This document shows, in pieces, positions 1-7,796 of a DNA stretch of 64,000 bases. Both the position numbers and the translations under genes were made by a program. Each line of letters starts with the position of its first letter. The first letter of the stretch is position 1. Below the pieces are notes generated by a model. That model had not been told where the DNA came from and ran no database searches. It saw only the letters and a program-made list of their open reading frames with translations. The stretch is from NCBI GenBank assembly GCA_021828865.1, contig JAJZCW010000011.1:31083-95082 (forward strand), written 5' to 3'. The stretch is from Bacillota bacterium. Lineage in GTDB: Bacteria > Bacillota > Bacilli > Alicyclobacillales > SLC66.

Positions 1-360
1 GGGGAGCTGGTTTTGCACCTGGCTGACATCACTGCGAATGTCATTCAGTTTATTAGGCAAATTAGCACCAAAGTTAAACTCGATCACGATGACACTATTA
101 CCCTCTGAGGATGTGGAAGTCATAAGTGATACATTAGACAAAATTTGAAAAATTGTTTCCAATGGTTTGGTAATCTGCTGTTCCACTTCAGTCGGAGACG
201 CTCCTGGCCATTTCGTCACCACTGTTGCAATGGGGAGATTAAGATTAGGAAACAGGCTTAACGGCAATGTCATCACGGAGATAAATCCGGCCAATACTAC
301 TGTCACCACCATGACCCACAATGTCACAGGATGTCGAAGGGAAAAATTGGTGATCTTCAT
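1..360 (-). CDS. RND-family efflux permease, N-terminal part (cut by window edge)
   Basis: Only the first 120 codons are inside the window; the rest lies to the left. The N-terminus reads MKITNFSLRHPVTLWVMVV followed by a hydrophobic first membrane helix. A porter-domain start then contains FPNLNLPIATV and PGASPTEVEQQITKPLE, the classic signature of AcrB/HAE1-type resistance-nodulation-division pumps. Such proteins export drugs, lipids or metals with proton coupling and pair with a membrane-fusion adaptor. The ATG overlaps the stop codon of the adaptor gene by four bases (ATGA), so the two are translationally coupled. The substrate cannot be told from this fragment. Confidence 0.93.
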   Translation of the reverse strand, partial: MKITNFSLRHPVTLWVMVVTVVLAGFISVMTLPLSLFPNLNLPIATVVTKWPGASPTEVEQQITKPLETIFQILSNVSLMTSTSSEGNSVIVIEFNFGANLPNKLNDIRSDVSQVQNQLP

Positions 361-2315
361 GAATGAGTCACCCCTGTCCCCTTTACATGACGGGATTTAT
401 CATTAACGATTTGGACTTTCTCCCCGTTTGTCAGATAATTTTGTCCTGCTGTGACCAGTACGTCACCCGTCTTCAGCCCACTCGTGATCTGGTATTGCGA
501 TGCCGTCATCGCCCCTATCTCAACAAATCGGCTTTGTGCTACCCCATTTTTAACCAAAAATACCTCATTGCCACCATCGCTTAACAGTACCACACTTTGC
601 GCAGGCACAAATATCCCTTTTTGGTCAGTGGTGAAATGCAGTGATGCCTGTACTTCCATACCAGATAAAATCTTTGGATTTGCTGTATTGACTTTGACGT
701 CTACTTGGTACTCATTGGTGGATGGGTTCGTTTGAGGGCGAATGTCTAGAACCTGTCCCTGATAGGATTTCATGAGTGCGGGCAACGTAATCTGCATAGG
801 CATGCCAACAAAAAGATGCTGAATGTCTGATTCAGGCACATTCAAGGTGGCCATTACTGGAGTCGTCGTCTCCACAGTCAAAATAGGAATCTGTGGTTGT
901 ACGGATTGACCTGTTTGCGCGCTGATTGCGACTACCGTTCCTGCAATCGGACTGATAATCTCATCATTTTTCAGTTGCAGCGTAAGCGTGGAAGCGGCGC
1001 TATTCACATTCACTTTAGCCTGCTTGATCGCTGCTGAAGCACTGTTAACCTGCGATTGCGTCTGTAATTTCACGCTATGTACATTGATCGTAGCTTGGTT
1101 CAGCGCGACAGACGCACTGTTCATTTGCGCAAGCGACTGCGTGCGATCATGATAGATTTGGTTAGCCATGGTTAGAGATTGTTCAGCCGCATGAACTTGT
1201 GCTTGCGCTTGCGTAAGAGAGGCCTGAGCCACACTAACAGCAGCGGCAGCCTGTGCGGCAGCGTTACTACCCTTAGGTGGATTAGCATCTGCTAAGTTTT
1301 TTTGCGCTGCCGCCAGCGCTGAATTTGCCGCTGAAACTTGGCTTTGCTCTTGATTCACAGCCAACACGGCCTGGTTATAGAGCTGTTGCGTTGATTGCAA
1401 CGTGTTGTACCCACTGTTGTCAAACGTATAGACGGTCGATAACGAATTGAGTTCCGCAGTATAGGGATTTTGACCAGGAAACGCACCGTTTTGCCATGAA
1501 TCATAGTTGGTAAGCGCCGCTTGATAATTTTGATAAGCCTGTTGCACCTGCGCTTCCGTGATTGATCCGTACAGGGCTTGGTCTTGATTCAATTGGCTTT
1601 TTAACAAAGTTTCATTTTGCTTGGCGGTCGTAAGGCTGTCTGAAGCAGTTTTCAGCGCTTGTTGATCCTGAGTCACGATAGCTTCCAGACTGGTCAAGTC
1701 CTGCCCTGTTCCTCCGCCATTAAGAAGAGACGCTTGTTGTAGTTGCGCCTTTTGCAAATTAGCCTCTGCTATGGTAACGCCTGCCTTTGCTTCGTTCAAA
1801 GCATTTTCCGCTGAAACCACCTGAGATTGGCTGGTAGTTCGATCGTTATACAACGATTTGGCATTCTGATAAGCGACTTTCGCCGCATTTTGTGCAGCAA
1901 TTGCGTCATTAAGGGAACTAGTCTGAATCGCCTTCGCATTCTGATAGTTAACAACTGCGGTGTTCTCAGCAGACTTGGCCTGTTGCAAAGCATTGACCTG
2001 CGCTACGTTTTGCGACGGATCAAGGCGAGCGACCACTTCACCCGCATGAATCGTTTGTCCTTGTCTCACCATAACCGCCACAAGCATCCCTTGCGTAGCG
2101 GCAGACAGAGAAGTTTGCAGATAAGGAGTGATCGTTCCGTTAAAAGATAGGGTTTGAGAAATAGCCTCTGCGCTCACGGTTTCGACGTTTACCGGAGTTC
2201 TCTGAACAGAGGTCGTTGCCACACTAGACTTTGTACCACACCCTGAGAGCACCAAGCTTGTCCCCAACAATGAAATACCAACCAAAATGATTGGTGAATG
2301 TTTTTTACCCTTCAT
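357..2315 (-). CDS. RND efflux periplasmic adaptor (HlyD/MFP family lipoprotein)
   Basis: This 652-aa membrane-fusion protein would bridge the RND pump encoded just downstream. A lipoprotein signal ends in LSGC with the lipidated Cys at about residue 26. A biotinyl-lipoyl half motif (residues 80-105) is followed by an unusually long Ala/Gln-rich coiled coil (about 110-440). The second lipoyl half contains SPIAGTVVAI (about 460), and beta-barrel and membrane-proximal domains follow. Typical adaptors are 350-450 aa, so the hairpin is much extended, which would suit spanning a thick Gram-positive wall. The start at 2315 is chosen because AGGGGAG lies seven bases upstream; an ATG at 2333 would place that ribosome site inside the gene. 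It is divergent from a TetR gene that probably controls it. Confidence 0.92.
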   Translation of the reverse strand: MKGKKHSPIILVGISLLGTSLVLSGCGTKSSVATTSVQRTPVNVETVSAEAISQTLSFNGTITPYLQTSLSAATQGMLVAVMVRQGQTIHAGEVVARLDPSQNVAQVNALQQAKSAENTAVVNYQNAKAIQTSSLNDAIAAQNAAKVAYQNAKSLYNDRTTSQSQVVSAENALNEAKAGVTIAEANLQKAQLQQASLLNGGGTGQDLTSLEAIVTQDQQALKTASDSLTTAKQNETLLKSQLNQDQALYGSITEAQVQQAYQNYQAALTNYDSWQNGAFPGQNPYTAELNSLSTVYTFDNSGYNTLQSTQQLYNQAVLAVNQEQSQVSAANSALAAAQKNLADANPPKGSNAAAQAAAAVSVAQASLTQAQAQVHAAEQSLTMANQIYHDRTQSLAQMNSASVALNQATINVHSVKLQTQSQVNSASAAIKQAKVNVNSAASTLTLQLKNDEIISPIAGTVVAISAQTGQSVQPQIPILTVETTTPVMATLNVPESDIQHLFVGMPMQITLPALMKSYQGQVLDIRPQTNPSTNEYQVDVKVNTANPKILSGMEVQASLHFTTDQKGIFVPAQSVVLLSDGGNEVFLVKNGVAQSRFVEIGAMTASQYQITSGLKTGDVLVTAGQNYLTNGEKVQIVNDKSRHVKGTGVTHS

Positions 2316-2371
2316 CTTCGACTCCCCTACCATCGTTCGATAACATTTTCACTTAAGTTTCTTGATAAATA

Positions 2372-2386
2372 AATACCAAATGTATT
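2372..2386. promoter_or_regulatory. Inverted repeat, candidate TetR operator
   Basis: The sequence AATAC-CAAAT-GTATT is a perfect 5-bp inverted repeat with a 5-base spacer. It lies in the 180-bp divergent region between the efflux adaptor gene and the TetR-type gene. TetR proteins commonly bind such sites between divergent genes. A near-direct repeat TTCTTGAT-(A/T)AATAAA also flanks it on each side. Assignment rests on position and symmetry only. Confidence 0.3.
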
Positions 2387-2409
2387 GTTTTTCTTGATTA
2401 ATAAAACAC

Positions 2410-2439
2410 TTGAATCGTAAAATATATGCTAGTTGTAAT
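2410..2439 (+). promoter_or_regulatory. Candidate sigma-A promoter for the TetR gene
   Basis: TTGAAT (2410-2415) and TGTAAT (2434-2439) are separated by 18 bases and lie about 55 bases upstream of the TetR start. The match to TTGACA/TATAAT is moderate. Confidence 0.3.
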
Positions 2440-2494
2440 AGACGCTAAGGGATAAGTCAATAGATAAGAAAGATGTGATACAGGGGGAGTGATA

Positions 2495-3067
2495 ATGTAT
2501 CATATTAAAAACGACAAACGCTCGCTCCAATCTAGCGAAATGATTTTTTCCGCTCTCATTGAATGCTTAACACATAAAGCGTATCCGGATATCACCGTAA
2601 CGGAAATTGTTCAGCAAGCAGGTTTAGGAAGATCCACGTTTTATCGAAACTTTGATTACATCGATGACGTCCTACAATGGAAATGCGATTTGGCATTTCA
2701 AGGCATTGAAACTTATTTAAAGGAAAACAGAGTAAATCAAGATGAATCAACCCAAACGATCTTAAAACCATTTTTTCGTTACTGGTACTTACACTCATTC
2801 ATTATCGAATTGACGTTGCAAGTAGGGCGAAGTGAACTAATCAGTCAATCATTAGAGCACATGTTTGAATTAAGAGCCACCATTTGGCAAGAACAGAATG
2901 AGTTAATCAAAAACCACCATGATTACTTTGTCGCCATACGCAAAGGCGCCATACTGAGTATTTTAGAACAATGGATTAAAAATAAGAAGAACATTCCACC
3001 TGATGAGTTGGCTGAATTAGTGTACGAGATGGTTAAAATTTCAATGCACACGCCGCCATTTTTTTAG
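2495..3067 (+). CDS. TetR/AcrR family transcriptional regulator
   Basis: This 190-aa protein has an N-terminal helix-turn-helix with the TetR signature YPDITVTEIVQQAGLGRSTF YRNF (about residues 30-55), followed by a helical ligand-binding domain resembling the TetR C-terminal type found in many Firmicutes. It would repress transcription until it binds a small ligand. The ATG at 2495 is preceded by AGGGGGAG at 5-base spacing; a GTG two codons earlier is possible but overlaps the ribosome site. It is divergent from the RND adaptor/permease pair, the usual arrangement for a local efflux repressor. The ligand is unknown. Confidence 0.88.
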   Translation: MYHIKNDKRSLQSSEMIFSALIECLTHKAYPDITVTEIVQQAGLGRSTFYRNFDYIDDVLQWKCDLAFQGIETYLKENRVNQDESTQTILKPFFRYWYLHSFIIELTLQVGRSELISQSLEHMFELRATIWQEQNELIKNHHDYFVAIRKGAILSILEQWIKNKKNIPPDELAELVYEMVKISMHTPPFF

Positions 3068-3092
3068 ATTATTAGATTCAACACAAAAAATT

Positions 3093-3129
3093 TCCCAAAG
3101 CTTCTCATTTGGATAAAGAAACTTTGGGA
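3093..3129 (-). terminator. Rho-independent terminator after the cyclophilin gene
   Basis: On the minus strand an 8-bp stem (TCCCAAAG/CTTTGGGA, 21-base loop) is followed by AAATTTTTTG. It lies 30 bases downstream of the cyclophilin stop codon. It may also stop transcription from the convergent TetR gene, although the plus side lacks a T run. Confidence 0.65.
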
Positions 3130-3159
3130 TTCCCGTAAGTTTGATCCTTTAGAAATGTT

Positions 3160-3831
3160 TTAATGCTTTGTGATGGTGATGCTTTCGATAAAGGCTGTCT
3201 TAGTGGGTTTACTCATCTCGCCACCCATATTGGGATTAGCTACAACCGGTATCGCCGCAATTTTCTTGATCACATTCATACCAGATACTACTTTTCCCAA
3301 CTCCGTATAACTCGGATTCAATTGTTGCGAGTCATTGACTGTGCAGATAAAAAACTGACTACCGCCAGAATGGGGCTGGCCTGTATTGGCCATCGCGACC
3401 ACACCCGCCGTATAAGGAACAGAAGGGGGCAATTCGTCAGGAATTGTATACCCTGGACCACCTGTTCCATTATTATTCGGGTCTCCTGTCTGGATCATAA
3501 AATTTTGAATGATCCGAAAGAATCTATCCCCATTATAAAACTTATGATTGACCAAAAACACAAAACTGTTTACCGTCTCCGGAGATTTTTTAGCAAATAA
3601 CTGGATGGTAAAATTCCCGTAGTTAGTTTTTACCAATGCCGAATATTGCCGATTCGGTTGGATAAACATATTAGGCATTTTTTTCCAATGTTCAGACGCT
3701 CCTATCGGTCGACTCGGGGCTACAATGTGATTCAAATTGGTGCTCTTTGCCACACTGCTAGTGGAACCGCAACCTGTCAGTACCAGCAAACCGCCAACAA
3801 CAACAGAGCCTATCAGCCACGGTGTTTTCAA
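3160..3831 (-). CDS. Cyclophilin-type peptidyl-prolyl cis-trans isomerase lipoprotein
   Basis: This is a 223-aa extracytoplasmic cyclophilin that would catalyse cis-trans isomerisation of X-Pro bonds in exported proteins. Its lipoprotein signal ends in VLTGC (Cys 21). The cyclophilin fold follows from about residue 55, with YGNFTIQLFAKKSPETVNSF, the active-site stretch FFRIIQNFMIQTGDP, and GSQFFI. The loop that usually carries a conserved His (L-x-x-x-H-T-x-F-G) reads LNPSYTELG, so that residue is Tyr here. The start is taken as TTG 3831, because GGAGGA lies nine bases upstream and the ATG at 3849 overlaps that site. It is the last gene of the exported-protein cluster and is followed by a terminator. 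Confidence 0.9.
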   Translation of the reverse strand: MKTPWLIGSVVVGGLLVLTGCGSTSSVAKSTNLNHIVAPSRPIGASEHWKKMPNMFIQPNRQYSALVKTNYGNFTIQLFAKKSPETVNSFVFLVNHKFYNGDRFFRIIQNFMIQTGDPNNNGTGGPGYTIPDELPPSVPYTAGVVAMANTGQPHSGGSQFFICTVNDSQQLNPSYTELGKVVSGMNVIKKIAAIPVVANPNMGGEMSKPTKTAFIESITITKH

Positions 3832-3883
3832 TAAGCAGATTCCTCCCATCCATTAACTATCATAAAATAATAACATAGAAAAC

Positions 3884-4927
3884 TCAGAGTTTGGTCCCAA
3901 TAGGGATAAAGTCTATGCCATCCGGAACATTCAAATATCCTGCAGCGGTCCCTTTTTGATTAAAATGACCATATTGCCAAACGATCTTATTCGTCTTCGG
4001 ATTGATGATCACCACTCGATCATGATAGTCGTCATTGACTGCGATCATGCCGTTAGGTAGTCGAATCGCAAGCGATGGATTCGACAGCTCTCCGGTTCCC
4101 GATAATTTTTGATATCTCCAGACGAGTTTCCCTTGTGGGGTCACTTCTTCCACAGTGCCAGGAGTATTGTAATCTGCCACCAGCAAATTGCCGTTTGGCA
4201 AGAGTTGCGTGTCTGAAGGATAAGTGAGCCCAGGTAACTGTACGCTGTATACCAGTTTGCCAGATGCCGTCAGTCTATCCGCATAGGCGCCGTTGATCTC
4301 AGTCACAAGGAGTCCTCCTCCCGGTATTGGAGTGTCTCCGTTTGGAGCTGTAAAATCAATAGGAGGATTGTGTTTCATCACGCCAGTTTGACCGTATTGT
4401 TTAACGATTTGCCCTTTTTGATTGACAAAAAGTATCCGTTGGTTCTTTATATCTGCTACAGTGACGATTCCATTTGGAAATTCGTAGGCATCGTCCGGCG
4501 TATTGAGATACCCTTTGGCTGAACCTGCTACTCCCGGATGCCCATAACTCCACACTATTTTTTTGGTGGCAATGTCGATAATATCGATGGTGTTGTTACT
4601 CTCTTCATTAATAATGATGTGTTGATGATCAGGCGTAAGAAAAGCATCGTCCGCACCAAGTGAATTGGCATTATGTGGCCCGGAACCATTGCCGATCTTC
4701 ATGCTCCAAAGGATTTTTTTAGTGGGACTGACAATCAGCAATCGATCATTCCCTCGATCCGCAATTAACATGTCACCAGGCAGTGGTCCTGCTGGGGTTT
4801 TCAATTTGGCGGCAGGCGAATGGGTTGACGATTTGGCACTGGCACTAGGGTGAACGATATTGCATCCTGTCAGCAACGTAGCAAATACAGCCAAACTGGC
4901 AATCGTTATGTATTTTTGCTTTTTCAA
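3884..4927 (-). CDS. NHL/PQQ-like beta-propeller lipoprotein
   Basis: A 347-aa lipoprotein with lipobox LLTGC (Cys 22), a Ser/Thr/Ala-rich linker and a repeated-blade beta-propeller. Blades carry phrases such as GDMLIADRGNDRLLIVSP, IVWSYGHPG, PNGNLLVADYN and KIVWQYGHFNQKG, with roughly six repeats. This is typical of NHL/PQQ-like propellers (arylsulfotransferase-like WD40 group). Such domains bind proteins or cofactors outside the cell; no catalytic set is evident. The TTG start at 4927 follows GGGGGA at nine bases and places the lipobox correctly; the ATG at 4972 would add an unlikely 15-residue extension. It lies 34 bases downstream of the Kelch propeller gene, presumably in one operon. No precise function can be assigned. 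Confidence 0.8.
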   Translation of the reverse strand: MKKQKYITIASLAVFATLLTGCNIVHPSASAKSSTHSPAAKLKTPAGPLPGDMLIADRGNDRLLIVSPTKKILWSMKIGNGSGPHNANSLGADDAFLTPDHQHIIINEESNNTIDIIDIATKKIVWSYGHPGVAGSAKGYLNTPDDAYEFPNGIVTVADIKNQRILFVNQKGQIVKQYGQTGVMKHNPPIDFTAPNGDTPIPGGGLLVTEINGAYADRLTASGKLVYSVQLPGLTYPSDTQLLPNGNLLVADYNTPGTVEEVTPQGKLVWRYQKLSGTGELSNPSLAIRLPNGMIAVNDDYHDRVVIINPKTNKIVWQYGHFNQKGTAAGYLNVPDGIDFIPIGTKL

Positions 4928-4961
4928 TTGTATATTTCCCCCATATTTTTGATAGAATGAT

Positions 4962-5969
4962 TTAATTTGCATGAACCATCATGATCGTTTCATTTTCATT
5001 TCCTGAATTTGATCGAATGCCACCTGTCAAATAGGCAATGCCATGTTCACTGTTATACCCCATATCCGCCAAAGAAAAAGGAAGTTTACCCACTACTTTT
5101 ACCTGGTGATTACTCAAATTGATAGCCACCACTTGAGAGGTGGGATTTCCCGCCGTATTCAACCCTCCCGCCAACATAAGAAATCCAGGCACAACCCAAG
5201 AGGCAGCCTGATATCTTGCAAACGGAAGTTTCGTGATACTGACAGCAGCAGATAAACCCGGATGCCACTCATAAACAAGTTGACTTACTCCTGTACTTTT
5301 CAAACCACCTGCCATGAATACTTTATTGCCACTAGTGCTCACTGCTGTATACCTTAGCCCTAAGGGGAGCATGAATACAGGCTCCACCATCAATCGACCT
5401 CTACTCACATAGACAAAATCAACTTGCCGACGAAAGATAGATCCGTCGTATCCGCCTATCAAAAGAAGCCCCTCATGTCCTTGATAGGAATAAGGCACAC
5501 TGGTCGCATCAGATAGGGGAGCAGACAGTTGACCGATGATCATTGTTTTTCCGCGATACATACTAACGATATTGCTAGATGATGCGCTTTGCCCTCCGCC
5601 AAAAATATACAATATGTTGCCTATGTACCCTGCTGCCATATCATGCATTGGTTCTGGCATCTTACCAAGGCGCTTCACCTGTGGAAGTACTTCATTGATG
5701 TTGGCAGTAAATTCTGTACCGTTATATCCGCCTACGGTAACCAAGTCTCCATTTGGATTCTTTACTAAAGCCATTCCCATAAAATTCGTGCCTTTAGCAA
5801 ATTTGCTGGACATTTTGACGATTGGCCAGGAATGTCTACGAGCTAAAGGTAAACTTGAGGTTTTGTTGGCGGTGGGAGCTGTTGCAGCCACATGATAGTA
5901 CACTAAGGCACCTCCCAAAACACCAAGAGCCAATATCATCACAACGGATAACTTACTTACCGTGCCCAA
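4962..5969 (-). CDS. Membrane-anchored Kelch-type beta-propeller protein
   Basis: This 335-aa protein has one N-terminal hydrophobic anchor (about residues 7-28). Kelch-like blades follow, with GG dipeptides recurring at regular spacing: VTVGGYNGTEF, LYIFGGGQSAS, LLIGGYDGSIF, VFMAGGLKSTG, LMLAGGLNTAG and YLTGGIRSNSG, so about six blades. It should be exposed outside the membrane and act as a binding scaffold. The TTG start at 5969 follows AGGAGG at six bases. It heads a propeller pair with the NHL lipoprotein and lies downstream of the RnfD-like and FMN-binding genes. The partner is unknown. Confidence 0.78.
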   Translation of the reverse strand: MGTVSKLSVVMILALGVLGGALVYYHVAATAPTANKTSSLPLARRHSWPIVKMSSKFAKGTNFMGMALVKNPNGDLVTVGGYNGTEFTANINEVLPQVKRLGKMPEPMHDMAAGYIGNILYIFGGGQSASSSNIVSMYRGKTMIIGQLSAPLSDATSVPYSYQGHEGLLLIGGYDGSIFRRQVDFVYVSRGRLMVEPVFMLPLGLRYTAVSTSGNKVFMAGGLKSTGVSQLVYEWHPGLSAAVSITKLPFARYQAASWVVPGFLMLAGGLNTAGNPTSQVVAINLSNHQVKVVGKLPFSLADMGYNSEHGIAYLTGGIRSNSGNENETIMMVHAN

Positions 5970-6041
5970 TCCTGACCTCCTCTGAACGGATATCTTAATC
6001 TACGGCCAAACAGATAACCATTATTTTCAAGATATCATCCC

Positions 6042-6060
6042 ATCATGATTTTTTCATGAT
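6042..6060. repeat. Short inverted repeat upstream of the Kelch gene
   Basis: ATCATGA-TTTTT-TCATGAT, a 7-bp perfect inverted repeat, lies in the 128-bp spacer between the RnfD-like stop and the Kelch start. On the minus strand no T run follows, so it is not an obvious terminator. It could be an operator or RNA hairpin for the propeller genes. Confidence 0.3.
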
Positions 6061-6097
6061 AAAAACCTTGCAATATGATGGAGATCAAAAAAGGGAA

Positions 6098-6976
6098 TCA
6101 TTGATGAGAATTTAGACTAGCCAAGTGAAGCTTTTGTCGTTTCTTATTTTTTAATTTCATTTGACGATCGTTCCAACCACTTTTCACCGCTTTATATACA
6201 TTTCCTGTCATTGCGCCAATCAATAGATAAGCCAGGCCACCAAAAGCAGCATAGATGACCACGGTGACAATGGCAGCAATCACGCCAAATACGACTTGGT
6301 CCCCCGCTTTGACTGGAGATGTAGGAGGATCCGTCAACATGAAGAAGGCAAGAAAAAGGGCTGAATTCACAAACGGACTAATGAATGCATCAGATGCAAA
6401 TGGAACGTGTAGCATACTCAGTATAAAAAACAAAATAAAGTATACGCCGAGGAAAGATGCTACTTGAGGAATTTTGCGAACACGGTTGGTAATCATAAGT
6501 CCACCCACCACAAGCGGTATGATCCACCACGCGGAAAGCAATGACAATCCTCCCCACCAACTCTGCATACTGCCAAAAGCATAAACCGCAACCAGAAGAC
6601 CTAAAGCAGCAGGATTGAAAATCGGTTTCCTGCCAATTTTAAGAATATGCTTGGATAAAATAGCCACAGCGGTGGTGGCAGACACAATATACCACGGAGT
6701 GGCAGAGCTAAGCACCATAGCCACAATTAGCCCTGTCACCACTCCGCCATCAGAAAAAAGTTTTTTTCGTGAAAATCGGAGTCCGGCAATCCCATCCAAA
6801 ATTAAAGCGGTCACCACACCTACCAATGCGTTGATCAATCCCATAACATCATGAGAATTAACCAGTACCGCAAGTATGGCGTATACGATTAAAAGTACAA
6901 AAACAAGCCCTTTGGGAGAACTCATATATTTTTTTATAGAAGATGGCGGCTTTTTACGATTACGACGGCTTTCCAT
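6098..6976 (-). CDS. RnfD/NqrB-like membrane protein (electron-transport complex subunit D family)
   Basis: A 292-aa polytopic protein with about eight to ten hydrophobic segments. It matches the NQR2/RnfD/RnfE family by FNPAALGLLVAVYAFG and the late motif LTDPPTSPVKAGDQVVFG. In Rnf and Nqr complexes this subunit sits in the membrane, often with covalent FMN, and passes electrons across it. No other Rnf/Nqr core genes are nearby; only an exported FMN-binding protein (RnfG-like domain) lies immediately upstream, so this resembles the reduced D+G pairs seen outside full Rnf clusters. The second ATG (6976) is preferred because AAGGAGG lies seven bases upstream. The covalent-flavin motif of canonical RnfD is not clearly recognisable. 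Confidence 0.75.
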   Translation of the reverse strand: MESRRNRKKPPSSIKKYMSSPKGLVFVLLIVYAILAVLVNSHDVMGLINALVGVVTALILDGIAGLRFSRKKLFSDGGVVTGLIVAMVLSSATPWYIVSATTAVAILSKHILKIGRKPIFNPAALGLLVAVYAFGSMQSWWGGLSLLSAWWIIPLVVGGLMITNRVRKIPQVASFLGVYFILFFILSMLHVPFASDAFISPFVNSALFLAFFMLTDPPTSPVKAGDQVVFGVIAAIVTVVIYAAFGGLAYLLIGAMTGNVYKAVKSGWNDRQMKLKNKKRQKLHLASLNSHQ

Positions 6977-7002
6977 CATGACTCCTCCTTACCTTCATCT
7001 TT

Positions 7003-7626
7003 TTACGCTTTTGCGGTTGAAGTTTTTGCTTTCAGTGCGGCTTTTGCCTCTGCCAATGCTTGTTGAACTGCTACTTGGAAATCTTCGGTGCTCATGGTCG
7101 CGCCAGTGACGTTGTTCACATTAGCACTTTGAGTCGCTATCACTTGATCAGGTAGTACAGGATCAATATAGTATTGTGGGTAATGGGTATAACATTGCGT
7201 AATTTGCACATCTGATATTTTGTCATTTTTAATAATGACAGCCACAGTGATCGATCCAATTCGATTAAACCCTTGACCTGTATACGTTCCATCTAGATAA
7301 GTTAGGTGTGGCGTCTGTGCTTTAACCGTCTTCGTCGTTTTAGCTGATTTGGTAGTTTTCACTTTCTTGGTTGCTTTGGTTGCTTTGGTTACTTTTGTTG
7401 CTTTGGTTACTTTTGTTGTTTTGGTCGTCTTTGCCTTATTAATGACTTTTTTGACTGGTTTTTTAGAAGCGTCATGAACTGTCGTATGCTTTGCACTAAT
7501 CGATGTTTCTGGTAGGGTGTTCGCCAATGCACTATCTGGACTAGCTGCGATGCCAAAGCTATAAACGATCCCAATGGCGGCCGTACAAATTTTTAGCAAA
7601 TTTCCCTTTGCATTTTTATTCACCAT
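7003..7626 (-). CDS. Exported FMN-binding domain protein with Lys/Thr repeat linker
   Basis: This 207-aa protein has an N-terminal signal-like hydrophobic segment (about residues 8-35). A highly repetitive Lys/Thr/Ala/Val stretch (about 57-100, units like TKVTKATK) follows, then a C-terminal FMN-binding domain with DGTYTGQGFNRIGSITVAV and VTGATMSTEDFQVAVQQAL. The GATxS-type motif is where FMN is joined to Thr by ApbE in RnfG/NqrC relatives. It would be an extracytoplasmic one- or two-electron carrier working with the RnfD-like protein encoded 26 bases downstream. The start at 7626 follows GGGAG at six bases. The basic linker may bind the anionic cell wall. No apbE gene is in the window. Confidence 0.82.
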   Translation of the reverse strand: MVNKNAKGNLLKICTAAIGIVYSFGIAASPDSALANTLPETSISAKHTTVHDASKKPVKKVINKAKTTKTTKVTKATKVTKATKATKKVKTTKSAKTTKTVKAQTPHLTYLDGTYTGQGFNRIGSITVAVIIKNDKISDVQITQCYTHYPQYYIDPVLPDQVIATQSANVNNVTGATMSTEDFQVAVQQALAEAKAALKAKTSTAKA

Positions 7627-7664
7627 CATCCACTCCCAATTTTCTTAAATGTTCAAAAAAAATA

Positions 7665-7683
7665 CCTATGACCATGTCATAGG
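7665..7683 (-). terminator. Terminator or attenuator hairpin ahead of the FMN-binding gene
   Basis: A perfect 8-bp stem (CCTATGAC/GTCATAGG, 3-base loop) is followed on the minus strand by TATTTTTTTTG, a textbook intrinsic terminator. It lies only 39 bases upstream of the FMN-binding start. A separate terminator already closes the upstream hydratase gene, so this one may be a leader attenuator for the redox genes. Confidence 0.6.
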
Positions 7684-7761
7684 ATGATGGTAGAAAATAC
7701 AGATGATAATTTAATGACATTGAACGAAAATTATCCTGTAAATTGAGTCATGCTTTCTAAC

Positions 7762-7789
7762 AAAAAAAAGCGCTGATCTCCACGCTTTT
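7762..7789 (-). terminator. Rho-independent terminator of the cheY-hydratase transcript
   Basis: On the minus strand AAAAGCG and CGCTTTT pair around a 10-base loop and are followed by further Ts. It begins eight bases after the hydratase stop codon. Confidence 0.75.
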
Positions 7790-7796
7790 CCCCTAC

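Noticed and set aside
1800..2150. Plus-strand open frames inside the efflux adaptor gene
   Set aside because: They mirror the repetitive coiled-coil codons of the adaptor and lack starts with ribosome sites.
7330..7440. Repeat array as a CRISPR
   Set aside because: The units are 6-12 bases long, in frame, and encode Lys/Thr repeats; there are no spacers.
7684..7760. Fur box upstream of the FMN-binding gene
   Set aside because: GATAAT and ATTATC occur, but spacing and the central bases do not fit the 19-bp Fur consensus.
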